This document shows positions 25,675 to 34,969 of a stretch of DNA of 64,000 nucleotides, in pieces. A model generated the notes under the pieces. That model was not told where the DNA came from, did no database searches, and saw only the letters and a program-made list of their open reading frames with translations. The stretch lies in contig JBDUXZ010000003.1 of the NCBI GenBank assembly GCA_039944855.1, positions 62,001 to 126,000 of the forward strand. Direction: 5' to 3'. Both the position numbers and the translations under genes were made by a program. The stretch is from Rhodothermales bacterium. GTDB taxonomy: Bacteria > Bacteroidota > Rhodothermia > Rhodothermales > JANQRZ01. The first letter of the stretch is position 1. Every line of letters begins with the position of its first letter.

Positions 25675-28587
25675 TTAAAACTCGAAGCTCACGCCGATGA
25701 GGACGTGGCGCGGCGGGAGGAAGCGGGCGGGGTTGAGCGGCGGGAGCCCGCTCGTGTTGGGGTCCTCGTAGCGCGGGTCGCGGAGGTTGCTCGCCACGTC
25801 GTAGGCGCTGTTGCCACGGAGCGTCGTGAAGTCCGTCCCGGCCTCGACGTCGGGGTAGCCCTCGCCCGTCACGGGGTTCACGAGGACGGCGTTCTGCTGG
25901 TTGAACACGTTCGTTACTTCGAGCGAGAACACGAGGTCCTGCCCGACGACGGCCACGCGGCGCTGGAGGTTGAAGTCGAACCACCACCACGCCTTGCCGA
26001 CCTCGGAGAACCGCCGCTCGGGGTCGTCGACGGTCTCGTAGATCGGGCGCCAGTCGCGGTCGCCGGTGAACGGGTTGACCTCGTTGCCGATGAACTCGAC
26101 GGGCGTGTAGCGCTGCCCGCTGCGGAACGTGGACGAGAGGTAGAGCTGGAAGCGGTTGAGGCCGGGCACACCCCAGAGCGCGTTCGGGCGGTCGTAGGAG
26201 AACGTCGTGCTCGCCTTGATATCGAGCGGGCGGTCCCACGCGAGCGGCGTCTCGAACGTGTTGTCCACATTCCCGTCCTGGATGAGGTCCTGCAGCGCCT
26301 CGGAGTTGGTCGAGGCGAGGCCGGTAGCGCGGGAGTACGAGGCGTTGATCTGGCCGCGGAACCAGTCGGCGATCCGCTTGATGTAGCTGACCTCGATGCC
26401 ACGGACGCGCGCGAAGTCGCCGTTGACACGGAGCGCGCGGTTCGTCGTCCGCCCCGTGGCGTCTTGGACGGACACGCTCGCGACGGTGATGAAGTCGAAC
26501 TTGTCGCGCCAGAACGCCGTCACCGTCAGCGCGTCGTTCTGCGTGATCTGGTTGCGGAAGCCGAGCTCGTACGAGATGTCGACCTCGGGGTTGAGGTTCG
26601 GATTCCCGAGGTCGCCGAAGAACGAGCGGTCCTGGTAGAACGGGTCGAGGTTGGTGTAGACGAACGTCGGGTGCGGCTGCCGCATCGAGTGCCCGTAGTT
26701 GAAGAAGAGCACCTGGTTCTCGCGGACGGGGAAGCTCACGCGGAGCTTCGGCAGGAGCCGCGTCTTCCAGCGCAGCCCGAAGAGCCCGAACGACTCGTCG
26801 AGGTAGCCCTCGCGGATCGCCGTGGGGATTGTGTACACGCTGTCGGCCACGAGGTCGTCGACGTACTTGCCCGGCGCCCAGAATTCGGCGCGGAGGCCGA
26901 CGTTCGCGATGAGGCCGTTGTAGCGGAACTGGTTCTGCACGAAGAGCGCCGTCTGCCGCGGCTTCACCCGCCACACGTCGGAGGCCTCGCCGAGCCGGTT
27001 CGAGCGCGTCGTGTCGCCCTCCGCCGTCACGATCGGCGCGCCGATCCACGGGCGGATGATGTCGATCCACTGGAGGTCGTTGAGCTTCACGTCGAAGCCG
27101 GCGCGGACCTCGTAGCCGCGGTTCGCGGTGAACCGCGTGTAGCTCCCCTTGAGCACGACCTCCTCGGCGAAGTGGTCGTGCCAGCGCGTGGCGAGGCCGC
27201 CGTTGTTGAAGAGGCCCGGCCCGGGGAGGACGTAGAGCACGTTCGGGTCGACGGGGTTGCCATTCGCGTCGACGAAGAGCGAGGCCGGGAAGTCGACGAT
27301 GCTGGCCGGGTCGAGCTCGGCGCTGACGTCGTCGGGCCGCCAGTCGCGGCCGTTCGCGTCGGCGCGGAGCCGCGTGAAGAGCCGGCTGGCCTGCACCTCG
27401 TAGTACGACTGGTTGTTGAGGACGTGCGTCCACTTGAGGTACGCGATGTTGTTGTCGTGCGCGTATGTGTTCGCGTTGTCGGGCTGGAGCGCGAAGGCGT
27501 ACTGGTAGCCGGGCCGGATCACGTCATCGTTCCCCGTCACTTGCAGCATCCGCGTGTTCTGGTTGACCGTAAGCGAGCGCTGGTAGCTGCCCTGCAGCTT
27601 CATCCCCGGCTTCGGGAGATACGTCAGCTTGCCGAGCCCGCTCCAGCGGTTGTCGGTGCGCGGCATCCAGCCCGTCCCGTCGAAGAGGGAGGACTCGACC
27701 TGCGTCGGCGTCGAGACGAAGCGCGTGAACTCGTCGGAGAAACGGACCTGGCCGGAGCTGAAGAAGCGGAGCTTGCCGGGGAGGATCGGGCCGGAGAGCG
27801 AGGCCTCGTAGATCTCCTGGTTCCACGTCGAGCCCCAGTCGTCGTTGAAGCCGACGTTGTCGCGCTTGTGCGAGAACGAGCCGCCAAACTCGTCGCCGCC
27901 GTCGCGCGTCGTCACCGAGACGACGCCGGACGTGGCCCCGCCGATGTCGGCCCCGACGCCGCCTGTCGTGACCTCGACTTCGGCGAAGGCGTTCGCCCCG
28001 AGGTCGAGCCCGAAGCCCGTCCCGGAGAGCGGGTCTTTGGCGCTCACGCCGTCCACGATGAAGCCGGTCTCGTCGGCCCGCCCGCCGCGGATGTAGAGCC
28101 CCGTCGGGTCCTGCACGACGCCCGCCTGCGTGGCGACGACGGCCTGCACCTCGCGCACCGGCGCCGCCGCGATCTCATCGCGCCCGACCGTGTACGCGCT
28201 CGACGACTGCTCGACGTCGACGAGCGGGCGCTCGCCGATGACGACGATCTCGCCGCCGGTTTCGAGCACGGCCTCGCCGAGTTCGATGTTGAGCGTCGTG
28301 ACACCACCGGTGTTGACCTCGATCCCGGTGAACTGCTTCGTCTCGTACCCGACGAACGACGCCTGCACGGTGTAGTCCCCCGCGCGGAGCCCTTCGATGG
28401 CGTACTCGCCGTCGAAGTTCGTCGCCGCGCCGCGGCTGGTGCCGAGGACGAGGACGTTGACGCCGGGCAGGCTCTCGCCCGTGTCGGAGTCGGTGACGGT
28501 GCCGACGAGGCGGCCCTGCGCCGCGGCGATCGAGACCGAGCAGGCGAGGAGCGGGAGAACGAGCGCGAGGCGCAGCGCGAAACGCAT
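25675..28587 (-). CDS. TonB-dependent receptor with carboxypeptidase-regulatory-like N-terminal domain
   Basis: A 970-residue outer-membrane receptor. Signal peptide ALRLALVLPLLACSVSIAAAQ; then a CarboxypepD_reg-like domain (LVGTVTDSDTGESLPGVNVL, DGEYAIEGLRAGDYTV); then a plug with GLYIRGGRADETGFIVDG; then a long barrel ending HVLIGVSFEF. It imports a large or scarce substrate by TonB energy. No SusD partner is adjacent. Instead the neighbours are a PorV-like protein, two lipoproteins and two T9SS proteins, so this is a receptor cluster of a different type from SusCD. The start at 28587 (MRFALRL) is preferred over an upstream ATG with a weaker signal. Confidence 0.92.
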   Translation of the reverse strand: MRFALRLALVLPLLACSVSIAAAQGRLVGTVTDSDTGESLPGVNVLVLGTSRGAATNFDGEYAIEGLRAGDYTVQASFVGYETKQFTGIEVNTGGVTTLNIELGEAVLETGGEIVVIGERPLVDVEQSSSAYTVGRDEIAAAPVREVQAVVATQAGVVQDPTGLYIRGGRADETGFIVDGVSAKDPLSGTGFGLDLGANAFAEVEVTTGGVGADIGGATSGVVSVTTRDGGDEFGGSFSHKRDNVGFNDDWGSTWNQEIYEASLSGPILPGKLRFFSSGQVRFSDEFTRFVSTPTQVESSLFDGTGWMPRTDNRWSGLGKLTYLPKPGMKLQGSYQRSLTVNQNTRMLQVTGNDDVIRPGYQYAFALQPDNANTYAHDNNIAYLKWTHVLNNQSYYEVQASRLFTRLRADANGRDWRPDDVSAELDPASIVDFPASLFVDANGNPVDPNVLYVLPGPGLFNNGGLATRWHDHFAEEVVLKGSYTRFTANRGYEVRAGFDVKLNDLQWIDIIRPWIGAPIVTAEGDTTRSNRLGEASDVWRVKPRQTALFVQNQFRYNGLIANVGLRAEFWAPGKYVDDLVADSVYTIPTAIREGYLDESFGLFGLRWKTRLLPKLRVSFPVRENQVLFFNYGHSMRQPHPTFVYTNLDPFYQDRSFFGDLGNPNLNPEVDISYELGFRNQITQNDALTVTAFWRDKFDFITVASVSVQDATGRTTNRALRVNGDFARVRGIEVSYIKRIADWFRGQINASYSRATGLASTNSEALQDLIQDGNVDNTFETPLAWDRPLDIKASTTFSYDRPNALWGVPGLNRFQLYLSSTFRSGQRYTPVEFIGNEVNPFTGDRDWRPIYETVDDPERRFSEVGKAWWWFDFNLQRRVAVVGQDLVFSLEVTNVFNQQNAVLVNPVTGEGYPDVEAGTDFTTLRGNSAYDVASNLRDPRYEDPNTSGLPPLNPARFLPPRHVLIGVSFEF

Positions 28588-28615
28588 GGGCGGTGGGGAG
28601 AGAGTCAAAGCGGGA

Positions 28616-30271
28616 TTACCGGGGGAAGTCGAGGGCGTCGAGGATCAACTTCACGGCCTCGATCGGGGCGTCGGCGTCGCCGTCGGTCCCGACGAGGTAC
28701 GGCCCGCCGTTGAGCTCGCGCACGAGCGGGACGGCGAGGAGGGCGACGCGGCTGTCGCCGCGGAGCGAGGCCAGCGCCGAGGGGCCGGGCCACGGCACGT
28801 TGACGTTGCCCTCGTCGAGCTGGCCCGTCAGCTCGCCGGTGTAGAGCGTGCGCGCGCCAGCGCTGACCGGGTAGCCGAAGAGCGGGATCGCCCGCGTCGC
28901 TTCCAGCGGCGGCAGCGTCGTGCCGCTCGGGAGCGCGTCGGCCGGGCTGAGCTCCGCCCGCGGGTCGAGCGTCATCGCCTGGGCGTACTCCTCGTACTCG
29001 CTCCCCGGCCCGAAGTCGAGCAGGCCGGCGAGCGGGAGCACGGCGAGCGCGCTGTTACCGAGGTTGTCCTCGGGCACGGACGGCAGCCCGACGGGGACGT
29101 TCACGAAGAGGCTCCCGCCCCGGTCGAAGAAGTCGTCGAGGAAGCCCGCGACGAGCGGGAGGTTGTTACCGACCGCCCGGTTTGTAGCGTTGAGCGAGAC
29201 CCAGTAGATATAGTCCCAGAAGTCCAGCGTGGCGCGGAGCGTCGGGTCCGGGTTCGACGGGAGGTTGTCGCTGTAAGCCAGCACCTGCGTCGAGCCCTCT
29301 TGGAACGGCTCGGCGAGGTACCACTCGTCGTAGTTCCCGGCGCCCGCGTACTCGTCGAGGATCCGGCGGTGGTACGGAAGCACGAGGTAGTTCCGGCTCT
29401 TCCGGTAGTCGTTGACGAGGAGGATCGGGCTCGTCACGCGCTGCACGAACCACGTCTCGCCCGCGTCGGGGTCCGGGTTGGGATACACCGCCGTCTCGCT
29501 CCGAAACTCGGCCGCGTCGACGGCGCGGAGGTAGATCGTGTTCACCGCGTCGGTCCGCAGCCCGGGCACGCTAAACTCCGACGGGACGCCGCTGCGGCCG
29601 AGGAGCAGGCGCGCCTCGGTCTCCGCCGCGCCGGGGTCCTCGGCGACGAGCGTGATGAAGTCGACATCCGCCGGGAGGCGGACGAAGCCCGCGGTCGTGT
29701 CGTTGAGCGCGACTTCGATGGCGGCGAGGTTAATCACGCCGTCGAGGTCGTCCGCCGAGAAGGCGAACGAGGCGGCAGGCCACGTCGTGTCCGGCGGCGC
29801 CTCGGCGGAGCTGATGCGCAGCGTCGGCGGGGAGTTGCGGACGGGGAAGACCGTCCGCGCGGGCGTCGGGTCCGTGAGCCCCTCGTTGTCGATCGCGCGG
29901 ACCTCGAAGGCCACGTTCGCGATCGGGGAGCCCGGCGGGATCGGGAGGAGCACGAGCGAGTCGCGCCGCGTCGTCCGCGCCCACCCCTCGGCGTCGCCGA
30001 TCGTCCCGGTCTGCGCTTCATCGTAGAACCGGATCTCGAACGCCTCGACGAACCCGTCGGGGTCGGTGCCGGCCCAGTTCACCTCGACGAGGCTCGTGAA
30101 CCGCTGGTCCTCGTCGAGCACGTCGGTGAGGTCGGAGACGCGGACGGCGAGCTCGGTGTCGGGCGGCTGGTTCGCGTTCATGTCGCCCGAGATGCCGCCG
30201 TCGCACGCGGCGAGGAGGGCGGGCGTGGCGAGGAGCCCGAGGCAGAGCAGGAAGACCTTGAGTCGGTACAT
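28616..30271 (-). CDS. Large lipoprotein of unknown function in the receptor cluster
   Basis: A 551-residue lipoprotein (LLATPALLAAC lipobox). The N-terminal third has fibronectin/Ig-like strands: VEVNWAGTDPDGFVEAFEIRF, then a second unit around FSADDLDGVINLAAIEVALND. The C-terminal half, SPILLVNDYRKSRNYLVLPYHRRILDEY, FDRGGSLFVNVP and GDSRVALLAVPL, resembles a Rossmann-like domain akin to glutamine-amidotransferase-type surface domains, but I cannot assign it. It lies between a T9SS protein gene and the TonB-dependent receptor gene on the same strand, so a role in substrate capture is likely. Confidence 0.8.
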   Translation of the reverse strand: MYRLKVFLLCLGLLATPALLAACDGGISGDMNANQPPDTELAVRVSDLTDVLDEDQRFTSLVEVNWAGTDPDGFVEAFEIRFYDEAQTGTIGDAEGWARTTRRDSLVLLPIPPGSPIANVAFEVRAIDNEGLTDPTPARTVFPVRNSPPTLRISSAEAPPDTTWPAASFAFSADDLDGVINLAAIEVALNDTTAGFVRLPADVDFITLVAEDPGAAETEARLLLGRSGVPSEFSVPGLRTDAVNTIYLRAVDAAEFRSETAVYPNPDPDAGETWFVQRVTSPILLVNDYRKSRNYLVLPYHRRILDEYAGAGNYDEWYLAEPFQEGSTQVLAYSDNLPSNPDPTLRATLDFWDYIYWVSLNATNRAVGNNLPLVAGFLDDFFDRGGSLFVNVPVGLPSVPEDNLGNSALAVLPLAGLLDFGPGSEYEEYAQAMTLDPRAELSPADALPSGTTLPPLEATRAIPLFGYPVSAGARTLYTGELTGQLDEGNVNVPWPGPSALASLRGDSRVALLAVPLVRELNGGPYLVGTDGDADAPIEAVKLILDALDFPR

Positions 30272-30296
30272 CGGTTGGGCGTTGAGGAAGAGCGCG

Positions 30297-30326
30297 AGGG
30301 GCCGGGTCTGGGCAGACCCGGCCCCT
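30297..30326. terminator. Strong hairpin between two cluster genes
   Basis: AGGGGCCGGGTCT pairs perfectly over 13 bp with AGACCCGGCCCCT around a four-base loop (GGGC). On the minus strand it follows the 740-residue T9SS gene and precedes the 551-residue lipoprotein gene. It may partly separate the cluster into two transcripts or lower downstream expression. Confidence 0.7.
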
Positions 30327-30344
30327 CATCGGCTCTAGGGGGGA

Positions 30345-32567
30345 TTACTTGACGAGCGTCATGCGGCCGGTGAGGACCACGTCGCCCGCGGTAAGGCGGT
30401 AGACGTAAACGCCAGCGGCGAGGCCGCCCGCGTCGAAGTCTGCCTCGTAGCGGTCCGCCGCAAGCGTGCCGTCGACGAGCACCGCGACCTCACGGCCGAG
30501 CACGTCGTAGACCACGAGCGAGACGGGGCCGGCCTCGCCGACCTCGAACGCGATCTTCGTCGCGGACGAGAACGGGTTCGGGAACGCGCGGTCGAGCGCG
30601 AAGCCGGCTGCCAGCGCGTCGCTCTCGGCGTCGACCGTGATCATGATGTCATCCGCGCTCTCCGGCAGCAGCTTGTAGTTGCCGAAGGAGAAGGTCCAGA
30701 TCCCCTGGATCGCACCGACCATCATCCCGTCGTCGAACGTGTCGATGTTGAACCCGCAGTCGATGGCGTCGGAGGCGTCGTCGGCGCGGATGGCATTCGC
30801 CTCCGTGCCGTCCGAGGAGAACGCCCACTCGCCGAAGCCGGCCCCTTCGGGGCAGCCCGTGCTGGTAGCGCCCGGGTCAGCGTTCTCCTGCGTAATCGTG
30901 ACGTTCACGAAGCGAAGCGCCATACCCTCGTGGGCTTCCGCCGTCGCGTCGTCCTGCGCGAGCACGCCCGTCGGGACGACCTTGTAAGCGTAGGGATCGC
31001 CGCTCGAGGTCACAGTCAGCGTGGCGTCCTGAAGCTCAGTCACGCCGAAGTTCTCGGCGATCGTCGCTTCGGAGACCGAGACGCGGTCGCCGGGCTGGAG
31101 CCCGAGGCCCGCGATGTCGACCGTGACCTCGACGAAGATGCCGGTCCACGGGGCGAGCGTCTCGTTGTCCTGGATCGTGAGGAAGCCCGAGGTCTCGACG
31201 TCGCTCATCACGATGCCCTGGAGGGCGATGTTCGTCGTCGTGATGCCGGCGAACGGGCTGGCGCCGGGGCCGCCGTCCGCGGTGAGTTGGATGTCCTCGA
31301 TGCGCTGGATGCCGTTGAAGAGCACGCGGTACGTCCTGGCGGGGCTCGTCGACGAGTCGCCGTCGGTGTCCGTCGCGGTGATGGAGTACGTCACGAACGC
31401 GCCGTCGGCGACGGCGGGGACCTGGCCACTAAAGACGCCGGAGCCGTCGTCGGTGAGCGTCACGTCGCCGGAGGCGCCGTCCGTCGACTCGTACGAGAGC
31501 ACGACGCTGGCAACCGGAGCGGAGCCCTGCGTCACGCCGACGGAGATCGTCACCGGCGCGTCGCCGGGCACGTCGTCGGGACCCTGGATCGCGCCGAAGA
31601 CCGGCGGCGACTCGAGCGACTGGAGGTCGTCGTCTGTCCACGGCGCGACGGTAAACGCGGCGGCACCGGGCTCGATGTCGTTATCGAAGTCGAACGTCGG
31701 GAAGCTGACGAAGCCCTGGACCTGGATGACGGCGCCCGTGGACGGCGGCACGAACGGGTCCTCGGGGGAGCGCGTCGCGTAGGGCGGGTTGGGGTAGCCC
31801 GGCCCGCCGTTGCGGTCGTTGCGGTAGCGGAGCGAGATGTCGTCGGAGTTCACCACGGCGCTCGCGCCTGAGGAGCGCCACTGGAAGTTCGGGCGGCCCG
31901 CGTCGGCGGCCACGCTCGCCTCAACGACGGCTTCGTCGAAGAAAACGTACTCGTTGTTGTAGACGTTGAAGTTCGTCCAGTTGGCCTGGTAGAGGTCGTT
32001 GCCGTCACCGTCCTGCCCGACGACCCGGTTGAGGTCGTCCGTCGAGACCGCGATCGGCTCGACGATCGCGTCCGGCAGGCCGAGGCTCTGGTACGTCCCG
32101 ACGAGCTCGAACACGCTCGGGCTGATCTGGACCGTCGTCCCGAACGGGTCGACCGTGCCGATGATGTCGTAAACGGAGCCGGGTACCATCGTGAGCACGG
32201 AGGCCGAGCCGTCGACGATCTGGATCGTCATGCCGGCGTAGCCCTCGGAGTTCGCCGTGGTGTCGCGGACGAAGACGTGGACGCGGCCCGGCGTGTTCGT
32301 CGCGTCGACCCACGAGGCGTTGCCGGAGTTGAAGGGGTCCGTGAGCACGACGGCCGTGAAGAGCACTTCCTGCCCGTCGAGCGGAAAGGTGATGTTGTCG
32401 TCCACATCGGCCTGCGTCGCGTCGATGCCGAGCGCCTGAAGCGTGGCGAGGTTCTCGGTGGGGACGCTGTTGATCTCACGGATCGTCACCTCGGTCTGCG
32501 CCGCCGCCGTCTGAACGAAGGGGACGAGCATCGCCACGAGGGCGAGCAATCGGGTAGCGGTTTTCAT
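30345..32567 (-). CDS. Secreted T9SS protein with Ig-like domains
   Basis: A 740-residue exported protein. Signal peptide LLALVAMLVPFVQTAAAQ; then TEVTIREINSVPTENLATLQALGI and a nucleic-acid/OB-like region with VLFTAVVLTDPFNSGNASW; a central Ig-like domain (APVASVVLSYESTDGASGD, FVTYSITATDTDGD); a second OB-like unit (IALQGIVMSDVETSGFLTIQD); and a T9SS domain (AFPNPFSSATKIAF, YDVLGREVAVLVDG). The DGD-type motifs suggest calcium binding. Function unknown. The start at 32567 follows from the signal peptide. Confidence 0.85.
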   Translation of the reverse strand: MKTATRLLALVAMLVPFVQTAAAQTEVTIREINSVPTENLATLQALGIDATQADVDDNITFPLDGQEVLFTAVVLTDPFNSGNASWVDATNTPGRVHVFVRDTTANSEGYAGMTIQIVDGSASVLTMVPGSVYDIIGTVDPFGTTVQISPSVFELVGTYQSLGLPDAIVEPIAVSTDDLNRVVGQDGDGNDLYQANWTNFNVYNNEYVFFDEAVVEASVAADAGRPNFQWRSSGASAVVNSDDISLRYRNDRNGGPGYPNPPYATRSPEDPFVPPSTGAVIQVQGFVSFPTFDFDNDIEPGAAAFTVAPWTDDDLQSLESPPVFGAIQGPDDVPGDAPVTISVGVTQGSAPVASVVLSYESTDGASGDVTLTDDGSGVFSGQVPAVADGAFVTYSITATDTDGDSSTSPARTYRVLFNGIQRIEDIQLTADGGPGASPFAGITTTNIALQGIVMSDVETSGFLTIQDNETLAPWTGIFVEVTVDIAGLGLQPGDRVSVSEATIAENFGVTELQDATLTVTSSGDPYAYKVVPTGVLAQDDATAEAHEGMALRFVNVTITQENADPGATSTGCPEGAGFGEWAFSSDGTEANAIRADDASDAIDCGFNIDTFDDGMMVGAIQGIWTFSFGNYKLLPESADDIMITVDAESDALAAGFALDRAFPNPFSSATKIAFEVGEAGPVSLVVYDVLGREVAVLVDGTLAADRYEADFDAGGLAAGVYVYRLTAGDVVLTGRMTLVK

Positions 32568-32635
32568 GGTCGGAGTCGGATTGTGGACGGAGGAATAGGA
32601 AGCGCGCCGGAGCGCGAGGAGCAGGGGTGCGGAAG

Positions 32636-34861
32636 CTAGCGGATGACGACAAACTTGCCGGTCTGCGTGTCGCCGGTGTCGAGGTCGCGGACGGAGAAGA
32701 GGTAGAGGCCGCCGGCGATCTGGAGGCCGTTCTCGGAGAGGATGTCCCACGCGTATTCGCCGCCGGCCGTCACGCGGTTGTCGCCGCTGAGCGCGGTGTA
32801 CCAGCCGATGTCGCTGCCGGTGCGCTCCCCCGCGTCGTGCTGCATCTCGGCGACGATCTCGCCGGCGACGGTGTAGACGCGGATCTCGGCGCGGGCCGGG
32901 AGGCCGGAGAAGTAGAGCTTGCGGGCGACATTCCCGCTGCCGGTGTCGGCATCCCACGCGGCCTGCACGCGGTACGGGTTGGGGTAAACGACGGGCGTCG
33001 GGCGGTCGCTCCCCGTCACGGCGTCGGCACCGGGGAAGACGCGGACGGCGTTCGTCGCGCGGCTCGACTCGAACGTGGGCAGCCCGGCGGCGAGGTCGCC
33101 CTCGTCGAAGGCGGTCACGGCGAAGCCGTACTGCCACCCGCTGAGCAAGCCCTCGGCGACGTAGCGGTACGCGTAGCTCCGGGGGTCACCGGGGAACGTC
33201 ACGGGCGCATCGAGGCGGATCGCGTCGAAGCCGGTGTTGAAGCCAACCTCGTTGCCGGCGGCGTCGTACTGCGCGAGGAGGTCGGCCTCGCCGAAGAGGT
33301 TGCCGTCGCGGTCGTCACCCGGATCGGTGCGGTAGATGCGGTAGCCCTCGAAGTCGCGGCGGCCGGTGATGGGGTCGACGCTGTCCTCAGAGGCCGTGTC
33401 CCAGTAGAGGATCGCGCGGCCCTGCTCGACCTCGACGCGGAGGCCGGGCGACGCCGGCGGCTCGGGGATGAGGTAGCGGTCGAGCTCGCCGTTGTCGTTG
33501 ACGTCCTCGCCGGGGTCGAGCACGCCGTTGTAGTTGAAGTCCTCGCCGGTGTAGGTCCGCTGCGCCCAGAACACGTTGTTGCGCAGAAGCGCCCGGCTCT
33601 CTTCGGTGTCGACGGAGCGGTTACCGAGCCCCTGGAAGGCGGGGGGCTTGAGCGCGGTGACGAACGCCCACGTGACGGTGATCGTGCCGCCCGGCGCGAC
33701 GCGGGGGAACGGCCCGACGGAGAACGCGCTGATCCAGTTGCCCTCCGACGTGAGGCCGTCGGTGGCGAGGCGCTCGCGAAGCGGGACGGCGTCGCCGGGG
33801 AGCGGCTCACTGAGCGGGGTCGGCGTCGTCATCCGCTCGTAGCGCTCGAGGTCGTTCTGCGGGCGGTTGAGGACGCCGGTACCGGAGAACTTCCACCAGC
33901 GGGGGTTGGCGCGGGGCGCGGGGTAGCCGAGCGCGCGGTACTCCTCCTGCAAGAAGGGGTGGAAGAAGCGCGTGCCGTCGCTCGGGTCGTCCCACTCGGC
34001 ACCGAGGAAGGTGATGGCGCCGTACGTGTTGAGGCTCTCCTCGTCGCCGCCGGCGTTCCACGCGTACGAGACGAACTGGCTGTCGGGCGCGGCGTCGACG
34101 AGCGTGCCGTCGTCAGCGTACTCGGGATAGCCGAGGAAGCCGCGCGCGCCCTTGTTGAAGAACGCGCTGCCCTGATCGCCCGACGTGATGATGTTGCGGA
34201 CGACGAGGTCGTCCCACATCCCGACCCACACCGAATCCCACGGCTGGTCGGAGATGTTCGTGATCTCGTGCTCGACGATGACGAAGTACTCGGTGAAGGG
34301 GAAGCTCCACGCGTAGCTCCGGCTCTCGACCGACATCCCGAGCTGGCCCGCCGGGTCCGGCGTCGGCGTGAACGTGCCCGGCACCACGCTCGCCGTGTCG
34401 ACGAAGGTCGAGATGAAGTCTTGCTGGCTGATGGCGAGGGGCGAGAACGCGGGGTCGGTCGGGAGCGAGGACTGGCGGCGGATGAGGCTGGCCTGCGTCG
34501 TCTCGTAGCCCGTAGAGCCGGGCTGGTAGCCGGCCGAGCTCGTCACGGCCGCCGTGCGGACGGTGAGGAGCCCATCGGCGCGGCGAGCACCGACCCAGAG
34601 CCCGGCCTCGAAGAGGTGTTCGATCCCGCTCTCGAGCGGGTATTCCATCGACGGGTCGCCGGAGCCGGCGGTGCCGCGGACGGCGGGGTTGCCGTAGAAC
34701 CCGGCGTTCGAGACCGTGAACCCGAGGTTGCCGATGTCGTGCGTGGCCTCCTCGAACGGCTGCGCCTGCGCGGGAACAGCCCCGAGGAGGAGGAGCACAG
34801 CGACGGACACGCGAAGGAGAACCGGACCAACCCGGCGGAGCACAGAGCGCAAAGCGGACAT
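32636..34861 (-). CDS. Secreted T9SS-type protein, first gene of the surface cluster
   Basis: A 741-residue exported protein. Signal peptide VSVAVLLLLGAVPAQAQ; N-terminal GNLGFTVSNAGFYGNP and LFEAGLWVGARRADGLLTV; a middle section with an EF-hand-like run NYNGVLDPGEDVNDNGELD; a fibronectin-like segment (GRAILYWDTASEDSVDP, GYRIYRTDPGD); and a C-terminal FlgD-like/T9SS region, VVYPNPYRVQAAWD ... IRVYTVAGEIVAEMQ. The C-terminus (GGLYLFSVRDLDTGDTQTGKFVVIR) differs from the type-A consensus and may use a related sorting signal. Gaps of 68 bp or less to most following genes suggest an operon down to 23297. Confidence 0.85.
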   Translation of the reverse strand: MSALRSVLRRVGPVLLRVSVAVLLLLGAVPAQAQPFEEATHDIGNLGFTVSNAGFYGNPAVRGTAGSGDPSMEYPLESGIEHLFEAGLWVGARRADGLLTVRTAAVTSSAGYQPGSTGYETTQASLIRRQSSLPTDPAFSPLAISQQDFISTFVDTASVVPGTFTPTPDPAGQLGMSVESRSYAWSFPFTEYFVIVEHEITNISDQPWDSVWVGMWDDLVVRNIITSGDQGSAFFNKGARGFLGYPEYADDGTLVDAAPDSQFVSYAWNAGGDEESLNTYGAITFLGAEWDDPSDGTRFFHPFLQEEYRALGYPAPRANPRWWKFSGTGVLNRPQNDLERYERMTTPTPLSEPLPGDAVPLRERLATDGLTSEGNWISAFSVGPFPRVAPGGTITVTWAFVTALKPPAFQGLGNRSVDTEESRALLRNNVFWAQRTYTGEDFNYNGVLDPGEDVNDNGELDRYLIPEPPASPGLRVEVEQGRAILYWDTASEDSVDPITGRRDFEGYRIYRTDPGDDRDGNLFGEADLLAQYDAAGNEVGFNTGFDAIRLDAPVTFPGDPRSYAYRYVAEGLLSGWQYGFAVTAFDEGDLAAGLPTFESSRATNAVRVFPGADAVTGSDRPTPVVYPNPYRVQAAWDADTGSGNVARKLYFSGLPARAEIRVYTVAGEIVAEMQHDAGERTGSDIGWYTALSGDNRVTAGGEYAWDILSENGLQIAGGLYLFSVRDLDTGDTQTGKFVVIR

Positions 34862-34942
34862 GCAGAAGGTGGGAGTCGGGACGCGGAAGGGTGGAGACGG
34901 GGCTCACGCATCGCCAACATACACCCCGCCTGCACCCAGAGA

Positions 34943-34960
34943 AAGCCGGCACAGCGGCTT
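34943..34960. terminator. Short hairpin after the ATP-grasp/SET gene
   Basis: AAGCCG pairs with CGGCTT across a six-base loop, and on the minus strand it is followed by TCTCT. It lies 10 bp past the ATP-grasp/SET gene stop codon. A modest intrinsic terminator is plausible. Confidence 0.4.
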
Positions 34961-34969
34961 AACTGAGGA

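Noticed and set aside
23297-27433. An apparent 1378-residue open frame on the minus strand
   Set aside because: Its first two-thirds run antisense-frame through the receptor and PorV genes with Arg/Pro-rich low-complexity text. Only the last 428 residues, from a signal-peptide ATG at 24583, form a credible protein.
24676-28713. A 1345-residue plus-strand frame
   Set aside because: It is opposite the receptor and PorV genes, has no domain I recognise and shows the Arg/Val/Glu-rich pattern of shadow frames in GC-rich DNA.
32636-34861. Treating the first surface-cluster protein as a standard type-A T9SS protein
   Set aside because: Its C-terminus has the FlgD-like VYPNPY motif but not the YDVLGREVAVL consensus. 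I list it as T9SS-type with that caveat.
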